Source: Klebsiella quasipneumoniae subsp. quasipneumoniae
GTDB lineage: Bacteria > Pseudomonadota > Gammaproteobacteria > Enterobacterales > Enterobacteriaceae
Direction: 5' to 3'
Length of the DNA: 64,000 nucleotides
NCBI RefSeq assembly: GCF_020525925.1
Contig: NZ_CP084876.1
Coordinates: forward strand, 3,410,001-3,474,000
A program made the position numbers and the translations under genes. The notes below the pieces were generated by a model. The model ran no database searches and was not told where the DNA came from. It saw only the letters and a list, made by a program, of their open reading frames with translations. Positions 50,708-61,462 of the stretch are shown in pieces. Position 1 is the stretch's first letter, and the number at the start of each line of letters is the position of its first letter.

Positions 50708-51577
50708 TTTTGCGGCGAGGTCGAAACGGGCGCGGTCAAAGCGCCCGGTATTGACCAGACTATCCACCTCATCCCACAGCAGATAAAGCCAGCGCCGCCA
50801 GACAAAGGCCTCGGAAACCGGCGCCTGCTGCAGGTAGCGCCATAGCAGCTGCTCGGCCTGGCCCCCCTCCGCGAGACGGAACAGTTCGTACTCCCGCGGC
50901 GCCCACAGCATCATCCCCGGGCCGACCATCGCCAGCAGCTGGTCGCTGCGCGGATCTTTCAGCATGCTGCGCAGGGTGAAATTGCCGTGCACCAGCACGG
51001 CATTATCATTGAAGTCGCTGAACAGCTCCGGCAGACACTCGCGAGAGCGGAACAAAACCCGCTTATCCTGCATGGTCAGGCCGGTGTCCTGATACAGGTT
51101 CAGGGTGCTCCACAACATCGCCACCCGCTGCCGGTACCAGTTCGGCCACAGATTGTCCTGGGTATTATCGACCATCCCCACGCAGCCGCCGCTGTCCTGA
51201 CGATGCCAGGCCAGCAGCGCCTCGACGATCTGCTCCTGCAGCTGCTCCCAGCGCGCCGGGGTGCGGGTGGGCGCCTCCACCGGGACGCCGCGCAGGCGCT
51301 CAAGCAGCAGCACGTCCGGCCCGGGATGCTCTTCGTGCGTCATCACGCCGTAGACCACCGGCATGCGCACCGTACCGCTGCGCGCCAGAGTGGAGATCTT
51401 CCAGGCCAGCTGCCGCGCCACCCCGGGCGTGGTGAAACTTCGCGCCAGCAGCGGCATCGGATTTCCCTGCGCGTCATACAGGGACCACAGCGCCGTAGCG
51501 GCTTTTTCACTGACACACTCCACCCGGCTCAGCTTTTCGCCAAGCAGGTGACTGAGTTCGGTTCGCAACTGTTCCAT
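50684..51577 (-). CDS. ycbJ: YcbJ, aminoglycoside phosphotransferase-like protein
   Basis: 297 residues, the E. coli YcbJ length. It resembles the protein-kinase-like APH/choline kinase fold: VLLLERLRG resembles a hinge, and VLVHGNFTLRSML sits where the catalytic loop HGDxxxxN would be, but the Asp and Asn are replaced (HGNF...), so activity is doubtful. No function is established. Confidence 0.88.
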   Translation of the reverse strand: MEQLRTELSHLLGEKLSRVECVSEKAATALWSLYDAQGNPMPLLARSFTTPGVARQLAWKISTLARSGTVRMPVVYGVMTHEEHPGPDVLLLERLRGVPVEAPTRTPARWEQLQEQIVEALLAWHRQDSGGCVGMVDNTQDNLWPNWYRQRVAMLWSTLNLYQDTGLTMQDKRVLFRSRECLPELFSDFNDNAVLVHGNFTLRSMLKDPRSDQLLAMVGPGMMLWAPREYELFRLAEGGQAEQLLWRYLQQAPVSEAFVWRRWLYLLWDEVDSLVNTGRFDRARFDLAAKSLLPWLA

Positions 51578-51687
51578 TGTCGATTACCCCTATGATCACT
51601 ACTGATTTCATAATGAGCGCCCGCACCTGGGTTGTCATCGGATAAGATCAAAAATGGGCAAAAAAAGCATAAAACTGGTGGGGATAT

Positions 51688-51706
51688 CCCCTCCTGCAAG
51701 GAGGGG
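51688..51706 (-). terminator. possible kdsB operon terminator
   Basis: CCCCTCC-TGCAA-GGAGGGG is a perfect 7-bp stem 8 nt after the kdsB stop. A competing GGGG-ATAT-CCCC stem overlaps it. A T-rich stretch (minus strand) starts about 12 nt further, so the fit is imperfect. Confidence 0.5.
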
Positions 51707-51714
51707 ACAGAGGA

Positions 51715-52461
51715 CTAGCGCAGTTCAGCGCGGACGCGCGCCAAATCTTCAGGGGTATCGACGCCGGTGCCGGGCACTTCGGCCGCCACGGCGACGTGGA
51801 TCTTCTCGCCATACCACAGCACCCGCAGCTGCTCGAGCATTTCAATCTGCTCCAGCGGGCTTGGCGCCCAGCTGACGTAGCGGCGAATAAATCCGGCGCG
51901 ATAGCCATAGATGCCGATGTGGCGCAGCAGAGAATCACCAATGGCGTCGCGGGAGTGGGCAAAGCGATCGCGATCCCAGGGAATGGTGGCGCGGGAGAAA
52001 TAGAGCGCATAGCCCTGCGCATCCATCACTACTTTGACCGCATTTGGATTAAACGCCTCTTCCGCATCGTGGATCGGTACCGCCAGCGTCGCCATTCCGC
52101 TGGTGCTGGCAGCCAGATTCTCCGCCACCTGGCGGACGATAGCCGGGGGGATCATCGGCTCATCGCCCTGGATATTGACGATGATGGTGTCATCGCTGAA
52201 CGCGCACTTCTCCACCACCTCCGCCAGCCGTTCGGTGCCGGACTGATGGTCGGCGCGGGTCATGCAGACCTCGCCGCCGGCGGCTTCAACCGCCCGGGCG
52301 ACATCTTCGTGATCGGTGGCGACAATAATGCGTTCCGCGCCGGATTCGCGGGCGCGCTCCAGCACATGGACAATCATCGGCTTGCCGTTAATGTCCTGCA
52401 GTGGTTTTCCCGGCAGGCGCGTGGAGGCGAAACGCGCAGGAATAATGACCACGAAACTCAT
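51715..52461 (-). CDS. kdsB: CMP-KDO synthetase
   Basis: 248 residues, the family length. The nucleotide-binding N-terminus [28 protein letters not shown] and the INIQGDEP-type motif (NIQGDEPMI) are intact. It activates KDO with CTP for lipid A inner core synthesis in the cytoplasm. It overlaps ycaR by 4 nt. Confidence 0.98.
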   Translation of the reverse strand: MSFVVIIPARFASTRLPGKPLQDINGKPMIVHVLERARESGAERIIVATDHEDVARAVEAAGGEVCMTRADHQSGTERLAEVVEKCAFSDDTIIVNIQGDEPMIPPAIVRQVAENLAASTSGMATLAVPIHDAEEAFNPNAVKVVMDAQGYALYFSRATIPWDRDRFAHSRDAIGDSLLRHIGIYGYRAGFIRRYVSWAPSPLEQIEMLEQLRVLWYGEKIHVAVAAEVPGTGVDTPEDLARVRAELR

Positions 52462-52640
52462 GAGTGACTCTCTTCTACCGCCAGCGGACGCGCTTCTGTC
52501 TCCAGCAGCACAGGGATGCCATCGCGGAGCGGAAACGCCAGACTATCAAGTTTGCAAATAAGTTCTTGCTTATCCTGACTGTAATACAGCTTACCGTTAC
52601 AGACCGGGCAGGCGATGATTTCAAGTAAACGGTGATCCAT
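52458..52640 (-). CDS. ycaR: YcaR, Trm112-like small protein
   Basis: 60 residues, [21 protein letters not shown]..., with CPVC and a later Cys (ELIC), a partial zinc-ribbon of the UPF0434/Trm112 family. Function in enterobacteria is unknown. The ATG at 52640 follows AGGAGGAAAC; the 13 codons upstream in frame are not conserved. It is coupled to kdsB by an ATGA overlap. Confidence 0.93.
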   Translation of the reverse strand: MDHRLLEIIACPVCNGKLYYSQDKQELICKLDSLAFPLRDGIPVLLETEARPLAVEESHS

Positions 52641-52703
52641 GTTTCCTCCTGATGGACCGGATAGATTTCTCAGCAGCATAACACAGGAAGGTCGGCGCCG
52701 GGA

Positions 52704-53933
52704 TCAATCGGCATCGATTTCCCACCCCTGCGTCTGGCCGACAAACAGCCCTTCCGGCAGGCGTCGGCACAGGATCCGCTCTGCCGATTGCCAGCGTGCG
52801 AAATCGTTGATCGCCCGGCGCAGCCCCTGCTCCAGACCACGGGTGATCTTCACCCCATCCTCCAGCCACAGGGCGAAGATCTCCAGTTCCCGGCTTTTGC
52901 GATGTATTTTACTGTCCATCCGCCCGACCAGTTTTCCCCGGTGCAGCAGAGGCAGTACGAAGTAGCCATACTGACGCTTCGGCGCAGGGGTATAGCACTC
53001 CAGGCGATAGCTGAAGTTGAACAGCTGCTCAGCGCGTTTCCGATCCCAAACCACCGGGTCGAAGGGCGAGAGCACGGCGCTATGGCTGGCGGTAAGTTTA
53101 CCGCCGGGCGCGGACTCCAGCTGCGCCAGCGCATCGCGATGTAGCCACATCTCGCCAAGCGCTTCCACGTTGGCCTGGGTCACCAGACCCTCTTCCTGCC
53201 AGGCCGCCAGCAGACCCGGTAGCGCCGGCTGACGTAAACGATAGTAATCCGCCAGCCACTGGGGACGAAAGATGCCGAGGCTGCGGGCGCTGTTGCGCAG
53301 CATGATGGCCTCTGCGGCGTCGCGGGACAGCGCATCGCGCTCGTCATCCCAGTGCGGCATCACCCGCCGGGTTAAATCATACACGCGGTGAAAGTTGCGC
53401 CGCTCTACCACCATCACTTCCCCGGCGGTAAACAGCCCTTCCAGGTGGCGCTTATGCGGTTTCCACTCCCACCAGCCGCTGGCGCCTTTGCGAGGGTGGG
53501 CAAAATCCGCCGAGCGAACCGGCCCGTTTTGGCCGATATGCGCCACCATCTCTGCAATACTGCCGGCATGCTCCTCCATCCACGCGCGATGATATTTCCA
53601 GCCCATCTTATCGGGGTTCAACATCCGGTGGCGCACAAGGGCGAAATCGCTGCGCGGCAGAAAACAGGCTTCATGCGCCCAGTATTCCATCAGCTCGCCG
53701 TTGCGCAGCGACTCATCCAGCCAGTGCTGCGGATAGCTGCCGAGGCGGCTGAACAGCACCAGGTAGGGGCTGCGGGCCACCACGTTGATGGTATCGATTT
53801 GCAGCAGCGACATCTGCTGGATGGTGGAAAGGATGTCATTTGGGCGAGCGCGACGCCGGGGCTTTTTTAATACCCCCTGCGCCGCGAGATGGAGGTGGCG
53901 CGCCTCATTAAGCGATAGTTGCAATACCGACAT
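52704..53933 (-). CDS. ycaQ: DNA glycosylase YcaQ (AlkX type)
   Basis: 409 residues of the HTH_42 glycosylase superfamily. The catalytic Q-x-D motif of the YcaQ/AlkX branch is visible as LLQIDTIN (about residues 44-51). Conserved SPFDPVVWDRKRAEQLF lies in the C-terminal half. E. coli YcaQ unhooks interstrand crosslinks and removes alkylated purines. GGAG precedes the ATG. It is part of the leftward msbA-lpxK-ycaQ-ycaR-kdsB run. Confidence 0.95.
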   Translation of the reverse strand: MSVLQLSLNEARHLHLAAQGVLKKPRRRARPNDILSTIQQMSLLQIDTINVVARSPYLVLFSRLGSYPQHWLDESLRNGELMEYWAHEACFLPRSDFALVRHRMLNPDKMGWKYHRAWMEEHAGSIAEMVAHIGQNGPVRSADFAHPRKGASGWWEWKPHKRHLEGLFTAGEVMVVERRNFHRVYDLTRRVMPHWDDERDALSRDAAEAIMLRNSARSLGIFRPQWLADYYRLRQPALPGLLAAWQEEGLVTQANVEALGEMWLHRDALAQLESAPGGKLTASHSAVLSPFDPVVWDRKRAEQLFNFSYRLECYTPAPKRQYGYFVLPLLHRGKLVGRMDSKIHRKSRELEIFALWLEDGVKITRGLEQGLRRAINDFARWQSAERILCRRLPEGLFVGQTQGWEIDAD

Positions 53934-53987
53934 GCAGGTTCTCCGTCAGGATTTCCAGCACAGCGGCGAGCAAAACCGGCGCGTCGG

Positions 53988-54968
53988 TTAACGTTGCGCC
54001 AACGTCGCTAAGTCCGCAAGCAACCGCTGTGCGCGTTCATCGGCCATTATGGCGTCGACCGGTAAATACCACCAGTTCGCAGCGGCGAAATCGCGACATT
54101 TCACGGCGTCTTTTTCGGTCATCAGCAGCGTCTGCCCGGCGGTTACCAGGGCGGCGACATCGGCCTGGCTCAGCGCCTGATGGTCCGCCAGAGCCACGGT
54201 TTTGACCGGTTGGACGCCACTGCTTTCGAGGGTGGCGAAAAAGCGCGGCGGATGGCCGATGCCGGCCATTGCCACCACGTTAGTGAAGGTAGAGACATCG
54301 CGACGTTCGCCGGTGAGCAGGTTGACCGCCATCCCGGGACGCAGCTGCATCGGGATCTCTCCCGGACGCGCCACGCCGCCGTTGACGATAACCGCATCAA
54401 CGCTTTGCAAGCGCGACGCCCGCTCGCGCATCGGCCCGGCAGGCAGCCACCAGCCGTTGCCAAAGCGGCGCACGCCGTCGATGACGACAATTTCCCGGTC
54501 CCGCGCCAGCTTATAGTGCTGCAAACCATCGTCGGTCACGATAATCTGCAGATCGTACGCGCTGAGCAGCGATTTCACCGCGTCGCTGCGCAGTGGAGAG
54601 ACAGCCACCGGCGCGCCGGTACGCTGATGGATAAGCACCGGTTCATCACCTGCCTGCGCCGTACTGGTCCGGTCAGTTAACACCAGCGGGTAGCGTTCGG
54701 CTTTACCGCCGTAGCCGCGGGAGACCACCCCAACGCGAATGCCCCGCTGTTGCAGCTGCTCCACCAGCCAGATCACCACCGGCGTTTTACCATTGCCGCC
54801 GGCGGTCAGGTTACCAACCACCACCACCGGCACCGGCGCGCGCCAGGCTTTTTTCCACCCCAGCTGATAACTGAGGCGAATCACCGCGCTCACCAGGCCA
54901 TACAGCCAGGAGAGCGGCAGCAGCAGGCGCCACAGCGGCGATTCACCGGACCAGATGCGCGCGATCAT
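53988..54968 (-). CDS. lpxK: Tetraacyldisaccharide 4'-kinase
   Basis: 326 residues. An N-terminal membrane-associated helix precedes the P-loop [15 protein letters not shown]; the later [13 protein letters not shown] and MTEKDAVK motifs are intact. It phosphorylates the 4' position of the lipid A disaccharide at the inner membrane. It overlaps msbA by 4 nt. Confidence 0.97.
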   Translation of the reverse strand: MIARIWSGESPLWRLLLPLSWLYGLVSAVIRLSYQLGWKKAWRAPVPVVVVGNLTAGGNGKTPVVIWLVEQLQQRGIRVGVVSRGYGGKAERYPLVLTDRTSTAQAGDEPVLIHQRTGAPVAVSPLRSDAVKSLLSAYDLQIIVTDDGLQHYKLARDREIVVIDGVRRFGNGWWLPAGPMRERASRLQSVDAVIVNGGVARPGEIPMQLRPGMAVNLLTGERRDVSTFTNVVAMAGIGHPPRFFATLESSGVQPVKTVALADHQALSQADVAALVTAGQTLLMTEKDAVKCRDFAAANWWYLPVDAIMADERAQRLLADLATLAQR

Positions 54969-56713
54969 TCGCCGAATTGCATCTTATGCAGCTGGGCGTA
55001 TACGCCTTTATGCTCCAGCAGGTCGTGGTGCGTTCCGCGCTCCACGATCCGCCCGTCTTCAACCACCACGATCTCATCAGCCTGCTCAATGGTTGACAGA
55101 CGGTGGGCGATAACCAGCGAGGTGCGGTTTTTCTGCAGCTCATCCAGCGCCGCCTGAATCGCACGCTCGGACTCGGTATCCAGCGCCGAGGTGGCTTCAT
55201 CGAGGATCAGGATCGGGCTGTTACGCAGTAGCGCACGGGCGATAGCAATACGCTGGCGCTGGCCGCCGGACAGCATCACGCCATTTTCGCCGATGATGGT
55301 ATCCAGGCCATTGTCCATCTTGTTGATGAAGTCCATGGCGTAGGCCATCCGCGCAGCCTCTTCAATTTGCTCGCGGCTGTACTCTTCGGTACGGGCATAG
55401 GCGATGTTATTAGCGACGGTATCATTGAACAGGTGCACGTTCTGTGAAACCAGCGCGACCTGGTCGCGCAGCGAGCTCAGCTTGTACTCGCGCAGGTCGT
55501 GGCCATCCAGCAGGATCTGCCCGTCGTCGACATCGTAGAAGCGTGTGATCAGGCTGGCGATGGTCGATTTACCCGACCCGGAGCGTCCCACCAGCGCCAC
55601 GGTTTTCCCTTCCGGGATATCGAGATTGATATTGCGCAGCGCGGCCACTTCGCGACCCGGATAAGTAAAGGTGACGTTCTCGAACTTGAGATTGCCTTTC
55701 GCCCTCTCAATGACGCGCGTACCTTCGTCTTTTTCCTGCTCGGAATCGAGGATCGCAAACAGCGTCTGGCATGCCGCCATCCCGCGCTGGAACTGGGCAT
55801 TGACATTGGTCAGCGACTTCAGCGGACGCATCAGCGCAATCATGGAGGAGAAGACCACGGTAATGGTCCCGGCGGTCAGGGTATCCATCACGCTCGGGAA
55901 GCTGGCGGCGTACAGGACAAAGGCCAGCGCCAGGGAGGCGATAAGCTGAATGATCGGGTCGGAGATTGACGAGGCGGAAACCATCTTCATCCCCTGCAGG
56001 CGCATTTTATTGCTGACCTTATCAAAACGTTTGGTTTCCACTTCCTGGCCGCCAAACATCAGCACCTCTTTGTGCCCTTTCAGCATCTGCTCGGCGCTGG
56101 TGGTGACCTGCCCCATCGTGTTCTGCATATTCTTACTGATATTGCGAAAACGCTTGGAGACCACGCGGATTGCTACCGACACGATAGGCGCCAGTACGAT
56201 CAGGATCAGCGACAGCTGCCAGCTGTAATAGAACATCATCACGAACAGGCCGATAATCGATGCCCCTTCGCGGACCACGGTGATCAGCGCGCTGGAAGAA
56301 GAGGAAGCGACCTGCTCGGAATCATAGGTGATACGTGACAGCAGCGTCCCGGTAGACTGCTTGTCAAAGAATGCCACCGGCATACCCATCATATGGCCGA
56401 ACAGGCGACGACGCATGGTCATCACCACTTTGCCGGAAACCCAGGAGATACAATAGCTCGAGATGTAGCTGGTGATCCCACGCAGCACCATCAGCCCGAT
56501 AACCACCAGCGGCATCCATAGCAGCACTGAGCGATCCGTTTTACCAAAACCATCATCCAATAACGGTTTAAGAAGCGATAACATGAAGGTGTCACTGCCC
56601 GCGTTAAGCACTAACGCCACCGCCGCTACGATTAGCCCGGCTTTAAACGGTGCAATAATCGGCCAAAGTCGGCGGAAGGTCTGCCACGTGGAGAGATCTT
56701 TATCGTTCTGCAT
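54965..56713 (-). CDS. msbA: Lipid A flippase MsbA
   Basis: 582 residues, an ABC half-transporter. Six membrane helices (about 25-310) precede one ATPase with Walker [10 protein letters not shown], signature LSGGQRQR and Walker [13 protein letters not shown]. The dimer flips core-lipid A across the inner membrane. It lies 36 nt downstream of comEC and is coupled to lpxK. Confidence 0.98.
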   Translation of the reverse strand: MQNDKDLSTWQTFRRLWPIIAPFKAGLIVAAVALVLNAGSDTFMLSLLKPLLDDGFGKTDRSVLLWMPLVVIGLMVLRGITSYISSYCISWVSGKVVMTMRRRLFGHMMGMPVAFFDKQSTGTLLSRITYDSEQVASSSSSALITVVREGASIIGLFVMMFYYSWQLSLILIVLAPIVSVAIRVVSKRFRNISKNMQNTMGQVTTSAEQMLKGHKEVLMFGGQEVETKRFDKVSNKMRLQGMKMVSASSISDPIIQLIASLALAFVLYAASFPSVMDTLTAGTITVVFSSMIALMRPLKSLTNVNAQFQRGMAACQTLFAILDSEQEKDEGTRVIERAKGNLKFENVTFTYPGREVAALRNINLDIPEGKTVALVGRSGSGKSTIASLITRFYDVDDGQILLDGHDLREYKLSSLRDQVALVSQNVHLFNDTVANNIAYARTEEYSREQIEEAARMAYAMDFINKMDNGLDTIIGENGVMLSGGQRQRIAIARALLRNSPILILDEATSALDTESERAIQAALDELQKNRTSLVIAHRLSTIEQADEIVVVEDGRIVERGTHHDLLEHKGVYAQLHKMQFGE

Positions 56714-56749
56714 TCAATAAACCAGCTTGTGTTGAAATAGCCGCATATT

Positions 56750-59014
56750 CTACCCGTTATCGGCGGGCGCGCCAAACCACTGATGATACCAACGTGGTAA
56801 AACTTGATCCCGTAAGCTATGGATTTGCCACCCTTCTGCAGAAAAAACCACCGTTATCTGCCCCTGCTGCGGCGTGGCGAACCAGCGATACCCCCGCTGG
56901 CGATAACGCTGAACGACCTTGTGCGAGGGCATCCGCCACGCATTGTAGCGCGAAGCGGAAACCAGCGCGGCCGCGCCATCCACCCGCCGGATCAGCAGTT
57001 CGCTGGAGGAGGTGTTGCTGCCGTGATGGGGAACCTGAATAAGTGTAGACGCCAGATGCTGCCAGTAGCGGCTGATCATCGCCTGCTCCGCCTGACGTTC
57101 TATATCGCCGGTCAGCAGGATGCTGGAGCGACCGTCATCGATCCGCACCACGCAGGAGTGATTGTTTCCCTTTGCCGTGCTGCCCGGCAGCGGCCACAGC
57201 GCCTGGAAAGTGAGTCCCTGCCACTGCCAGCGCTCGCCGCGATGGCACGGCAGATGACCCGACCAGCCTGGCGGGCTGCGCACCCACGCCTGCGGCCATG
57301 CCTGCAGCACCGATTCGAGGCCGCCGCGATGGTCAAGATGCTCGTGGCTCAGCATAATCCCCTGCAGCTGCAGATGGTGCCAGCGCAGCCACGGGATAAT
57401 CACCTGTCGACCGCTGTCGCCCTGCGGCCATGCCGGCCCGGTATCGTACAATAACGCCTTGCCGTAACGCTCGATCACCATCGCCAGCCCCTGCCCGACA
57501 TCCAGCATCGTCACCTGCCATTGGTCCGCGGGCGGTTGCCGGCTGAATGGCCGCGTCAGCAAAAACAGCACGCTCAGACACAGCGCCGGCGAATGTCGCC
57601 AGCTCTGAAAACGCCAGCCCATCACCAGCAGCCACGGCAGGCTACTGATCCAGAGCCAGCGGGCATCCAACGTCAGCCAGCCGTCCGGTAAACGTCGTAA
57701 CCCCCAGAACAACACCGCCAGCACGCGATCGGCTGCCAGCCAGATCAGCGACGCCACCATCTCCGGTCCAGTGAGATGCAGCAGCATTCCGGCGAGAATG
57801 AGCGGCACCGCCAGCAGGGTCACTAACGGTACCGCCAGCAAATTGGCGGCCATCGACGTCAGGCTTATGCCGTGGCAGAGCAGCAGTTGCAGCGGCATCA
57901 GCAGCAACGTCACGCCAGCCTGCAAATGCGCGAGGGCGAACAGGGCTTTCCACGGCCAGCGCCAGCGGCTGTCAGGCAGCGGTAACCACTGGTACCAGAA
58001 GATCAGCCCCGCCACGGCGAAGGCGGATAGCCACAGGCTTTGCGACAACACCGCCAACGGATCGGCAACCAGTATCGCCCCCAGACAGCAGAGCCACACC
58101 TGCCACGCCGTCCAGCGTTGACCCGACAAACGTAAAGCACAGCAGACCGCAAGCCCTACGCAAGTGCGCAGGGCCGGCGGCTGCATACCGGTCAGCCAGG
58201 CATAGCCGACGGCGCCCGCCAGTCCGGCCAGCAGTGGTAGCCGCCAGCCGATCCAGCGACCCGGTAAAAGTGACTGTAATCCGCGCAGCAGGAGCACGAT
58301 CAGGGAAGCCGCGAGGGCAATATGCAAACCGGAGATAGCCATCAGATGGGAGGTGCCTGTGTTCTGCATCAGGACTTTTATCTCCGCCGGCAGCGCCAGC
58401 CGCTCCCCCATTCCCAGCCCCAGCATCACCGGATGCCAGGGATAAGTCTGCAATCGCCGGGTCAGCGACGCCAGGTAGCGGGCGCGCAGACTGCAGCGGG
58501 TATCCAGCGCGGAAGCGGCGACGATCCCCCCGCTCAGCGGCCGATGCTGAGCCAGCGCATAGCGCTGGCTGTCGAAGCCCCCGTCATTGAGCTGCCCATG
58601 CACCGGCCGCAGGCGCAGCGTCATCATCCAGCGCTGCCCCTCGCAGACGGGCGCAGGTGCAAGTTCCCCGTATAAAGTCACGCCAACCGGAGGGAACAGG
58701 AAACGACCCGCCAGGCGCACAATCTGCCCGCGGTGCAGGGTCTGACCATCCGTCTCGTGAAGGATCACTTCCGCCTGACGGACGGCGCCGGTGAGGTGCT
58801 GCGTTGGCCACAGCGCCTGATACGCGCTTAAAACTCCCCAGACCATCAGTAGAAGCGTCACCGCCACAACGGCGACGACCGTCCCGCGCAGACGGGTCAG
58901 CAACATCGCCAGTACGCCGGCGACCGCCAGAGTGCCCGGCCCCGGCAACGCGGGTAGCCAGAGTAGCGGCAGTATTGCGATGATGGCGCATCCGGCAAGC
59001 CATGGTAGACGCAT
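56750..59014 (-). CDS. comEC: ComEC/Rec2 family DNA-uptake channel (YcaI)
   Basis: 754 residues, the E. coli YcaI length. Several N-terminal membrane helices and a DUF4131 region are followed by the Competence domain (around GLGMGERL, MAISGLHIALAASL, WLTGMQPPALRT) and a C-terminal metallo-beta-lactamase-like domain (MLDVGQGLAMVIE, SHEHLDHRGG). It moves single-stranded DNA across the inner membrane in competent bacteria. The ATG at 59014 follows GGGAGG. The 53-codon upstream extension has no homology and runs towards the ihfB terminator. Confidence 0.94.
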   Translation of the reverse strand: MRLPWLAGCAIIAILPLLWLPALPGPGTLAVAGVLAMLLTRLRGTVVAVVAVTLLLMVWGVLSAYQALWPTQHLTGAVRQAEVILHETDGQTLHRGQIVRLAGRFLFPPVGVTLYGELAPAPVCEGQRWMMTLRLRPVHGQLNDGGFDSQRYALAQHRPLSGGIVAASALDTRCSLRARYLASLTRRLQTYPWHPVMLGLGMGERLALPAEIKVLMQNTGTSHLMAISGLHIALAASLIVLLLRGLQSLLPGRWIGWRLPLLAGLAGAVGYAWLTGMQPPALRTCVGLAVCCALRLSGQRWTAWQVWLCCLGAILVADPLAVLSQSLWLSAFAVAGLIFWYQWLPLPDSRWRWPWKALFALAHLQAGVTLLLMPLQLLLCHGISLTSMAANLLAVPLVTLLAVPLILAGMLLHLTGPEMVASLIWLAADRVLAVLFWGLRRLPDGWLTLDARWLWISSLPWLLVMGWRFQSWRHSPALCLSVLFLLTRPFSRQPPADQWQVTMLDVGQGLAMVIERYGKALLYDTGPAWPQGDSGRQVIIPWLRWHHLQLQGIMLSHEHLDHRGGLESVLQAWPQAWVRSPPGWSGHLPCHRGERWQWQGLTFQALWPLPGSTAKGNNHSCVVRIDDGRSSILLTGDIERQAEQAMISRYWQHLASTLIQVPHHGSNTSSSELLIRRVDGAAALVSASRYNAWRMPSHKVVQRYRQRGYRWFATPQQGQITVVFSAEGWQIHSLRDQVLPRWYHQWFGAPADNG

Positions 59015-59162
59015 AAACACCTCCCTGTGAGCGGGCAGTGTTACGCAAAGCGAGGCTGGCGTCCTGGGGCAGTATTCAGGCGCGCGTGCAGCGTTCCAGA
59101 CATTCGTCACCCTTGCAGTCAGGCACTTTTGTTTTGCGAGGCGGGACGCAAATGGCAGGTAC

Positions 59163-59184
59163 AAAAAAAGCACCCAAAGGTGCT
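59163..59184 (-). terminator. ihfB terminator
   Basis: AGCACC-CAAA-GGTGCT (59169-59184). On the minus strand the stem is followed by seven T. Confidence 0.93.
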
Positions 59185-59216
59185 TTTATCGTCAGGCAGG
59201 TTGCACGTCGTGCAAC

Positions 59217-59504
59217 TCACCCTTCATAAATATTGGCGCGGTCACGTAATTCTTTCCCGGGCTTAAAGTGCGGAACGTACTTACCTTCCAGTTCGACTTT
59301 ATCACCAGTTTTCGGGTTACGTCCGGTGCGAGGTGCTCGATAGTGCAGAGAGAAGCTGCCGAAACCGCGGATTTCAATGCGCTCACCTTGAGCAAGCGTT
59401 GAGGCCATATGTTCCAGCATTTCTTTAACAGCATCTTCCACCGCTTTCGCCGGAATGTGAGATTGCTGGCTGGCAAGTCTTTCAATCAATTCTGACTTGG
59501 TCAT
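59217..59504 (-). CDS. ihfB: Integration host factor subunit beta
   Basis: 95 residues, HU/IHF fold, with the DNA-wrapping arm [13 protein letters not shown] and the GFGSF motif. It pairs with IhfA to bend DNA. The C-terminus ends NIYEG, one residue longer than E. coli IHF-beta as I know it. The ATG at 59504 follows GGAGG. It lies downstream of rpsA behind a separate hairpin. Confidence 0.98.
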   Translation of the reverse strand: MTKSELIERLASQQSHIPAKAVEDAVKEMLEHMASTLAQGERIEIRGFGSFSLHYRAPRTGRNPKTGDKVELEGKYVPHFKPGKELRDRANIYEG

Positions 59505-59547
59505 TATTCCTCCGGTTTCCTTCAAGGCAAAAATTAGCTAACAGCTT

Positions 59548-59573
59548 AAACAAGGGCGGCCGTAGCCGCCCTT
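59548..59573 (-). terminator. rpsA-ihfB intergenic terminator
   Basis: AAGGGCGGC-CGTA-GCCGCCCTT (59552-59573) is a perfect 9-bp stem with a tetraloop. On the minus strand it is followed by GTTTAAG, a short T tract, so readthrough into ihfB is possible. Confidence 0.75.
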
Positions 59574-59655
59574 TGTGCTTGATTACAGGACGAATCCTGC
59601 AATCTGTCAAGTAAACTCGTCACTATTCAGGTTGTTATTACCTGAATGACAAAGA

Positions 59656-61329
59656 TTACTCGCCTTTCGCTGCTTTGAACGCTTCAGCCATGGCGTTGTT
59701 GGAGAAGTTCGCGTCTTCCTGCTTGTTCACGGTAGCGATAGCGTCTTTTTCTTCCGCTTCGTCTTTCGCACGTACAGACAGGCTCACTACGCGGTTCTTA
59801 CGATCCACGCCAGTGAATTTCGCTTCAACTTCGTCGCCAACGCTCAGAACCAGAGTTGCGTCTTCAACGCGGTCACGGGATGCTTCAGAAGCACGCAGGT
59901 AACCTTCTACGCCGTCAGCCAGTTCTACGGTTGCGCCTTTAGCGTCAACTGCAGTCACTTTACCAACAACGATAGCGCCTTTCTTGTTCAGAGCAACGTA
60001 GTTGTTGAACGGATCTTCCGCCAGCTGTTTAACGCCCAGGGAGATACGCTCACGCTCTGCGTCAACCTGCAGAACAACTGCTGCGATTTCGTCGCCTTTT
60101 TTGTATTCACGAACTGCTTCTTCGCCTGCAACGTTCCAGGAGATGTCAGACAGGTGAACCAGGCCGTCGATGCCGCCGTCCAGGCCGATGAAGATACCGA
60201 AGTCAGTGATAGACTTGATTTTACCTTCAACACGGTCGCCCTTGTTGTGGGTTTCCGCGAACTGCTGCCATGGGTTAGATTTGCACTGCTTCAGACCCAG
60301 GGAGATACGACGACGCTCTTCGTCGATATCCAGAACCATTACTTCCACTACGTCGCCAACGTTAACAACTTTGGACGGGTGGATGTTTTTGTTGGTCCAA
60401 TCCATTTCGGAAACGTGAACCAGGCCTTCAACGCCTTCTTCGATTTCAACGAAGCAGCCGTAGTCGGTCAGGTTGGTCACGCGACCGGTCAGTTTGGTAC
60501 CTTCCGGATAACGTTTAGCGATAGCTACCCACGGATCTTCGCCCAGCTGTTTCAGGCCCAGGGATACACGGGTACGCTCGCGGTCGAACTTCAGCACTTT
60601 AACAGTGATTTCGTCGCCAACGTTTACGATTTCGCTCGGATGCTTAACGCGTTTCCAGGCCATATCGGTGATGTGCAGCAGGCCGTCAACGCCGCCCAGA
60701 TCAACGAATGCACCGTAGTCAGTGAGGTTCTTAACGATACCTTTGACTTCCATGCCTTCCTGCAGGTTTTCCAGCAGCTGATCGCGCTCTGCGCTGTTTT
60801 CGGATTCGATAACGGCACGACGAGAAACAACAACGTTGTTACGCTTCTGGTCCAGCTTGATGACTTTGAACTCAAGCTCTTTGCCTTCCAGGTGCAGCGT
60901 GTCGCGCACCGGACGAACGTCTACCAGGGAACCTGGCAGGAACGCACGAATACCGTTCAGCTCAACAGTGAAGCCACCTTTAACTTTGCCGTTGATAACA
61001 CCGGTAACAGTTTCAGCGTCTTCGTAAGCTTTTTCCAGCGTGATCCAAGCTTCGTGACGTTTAGCTTTCTCACGGGACAGCAGAGTTTCACCGAAGCCGT
61101 CTTCTACTGCATCCAGAGCAACGTCAACTTCGTCACCAACCTGGATTTCCAGCTCGCCCTGGGCGTTTTTGAACTGCTCAGCCGGGATGGCGGACTCAGA
61201 TTTCAGACCGGCGTCAACCAGTACTACGTCTTTGTCGATAGCAACAACAACACCACGAACGATGGAACCCGGGCGGGTTTCGATTTCTTTTAAGGATTCT
61301 TCAAACAGTTGAGCAAAAGATTCAGTCAT
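59656..61329 (-). CDS. rpsA: 30S ribosomal protein S1
   Basis: 557 residues, the E. coli length, with six S1 repeats (for example [24 protein letters not shown]). The first two bind the ribosome, the others bind mRNA. The leader lacks a strong Shine-Dalgarno sequence (GAAGAT), as known for autoregulated rpsA. Strong codon bias matches high expression. It lies 133 nt downstream of cmk. Confidence 0.99.
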   Translation of the reverse strand: MTESFAQLFEESLKEIETRPGSIVRGVVVAIDKDVVLVDAGLKSESAIPAEQFKNAQGELEIQVGDEVDVALDAVEDGFGETLLSREKAKRHEAWITLEKAYEDAETVTGVINGKVKGGFTVELNGIRAFLPGSLVDVRPVRDTLHLEGKELEFKVIKLDQKRNNVVVSRRAVIESENSAERDQLLENLQEGMEVKGIVKNLTDYGAFVDLGGVDGLLHITDMAWKRVKHPSEIVNVGDEITVKVLKFDRERTRVSLGLKQLGEDPWVAIAKRYPEGTKLTGRVTNLTDYGCFVEIEEGVEGLVHVSEMDWTNKNIHPSKVVNVGDVVEVMVLDIDEERRRISLGLKQCKSNPWQQFAETHNKGDRVEGKIKSITDFGIFIGLDGGIDGLVHLSDISWNVAGEEAVREYKKGDEIAAVVLQVDAERERISLGVKQLAEDPFNNYVALNKKGAIVVGKVTAVDAKGATVELADGVEGYLRASEASRDRVEDATLVLSVGDEVEAKFTGVDRKNRVVSLSVRAKDEAEEKDAIATVNKQEDANFSNNAMAEAFKAAKGE

Positions 61330-61462
61330 GTTTAATCTTCAGGTTAATATTAACGTCCACCTGGCTCCGTGCCGGATGGGGTTGTTTCACATACCCGCTG
61401 ACCATCCATTGCCGCGGGGTACTGCTATAATTCGGAGGCTTCGGCGCGTGACCGGTTAAGGC

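Noticed and set aside
60154..61293. A 379-codon open frame antisense to rpsA
   Set aside because: Produced by the biased codon use of rpsA; Phe/Asn/Val-rich with no domain.
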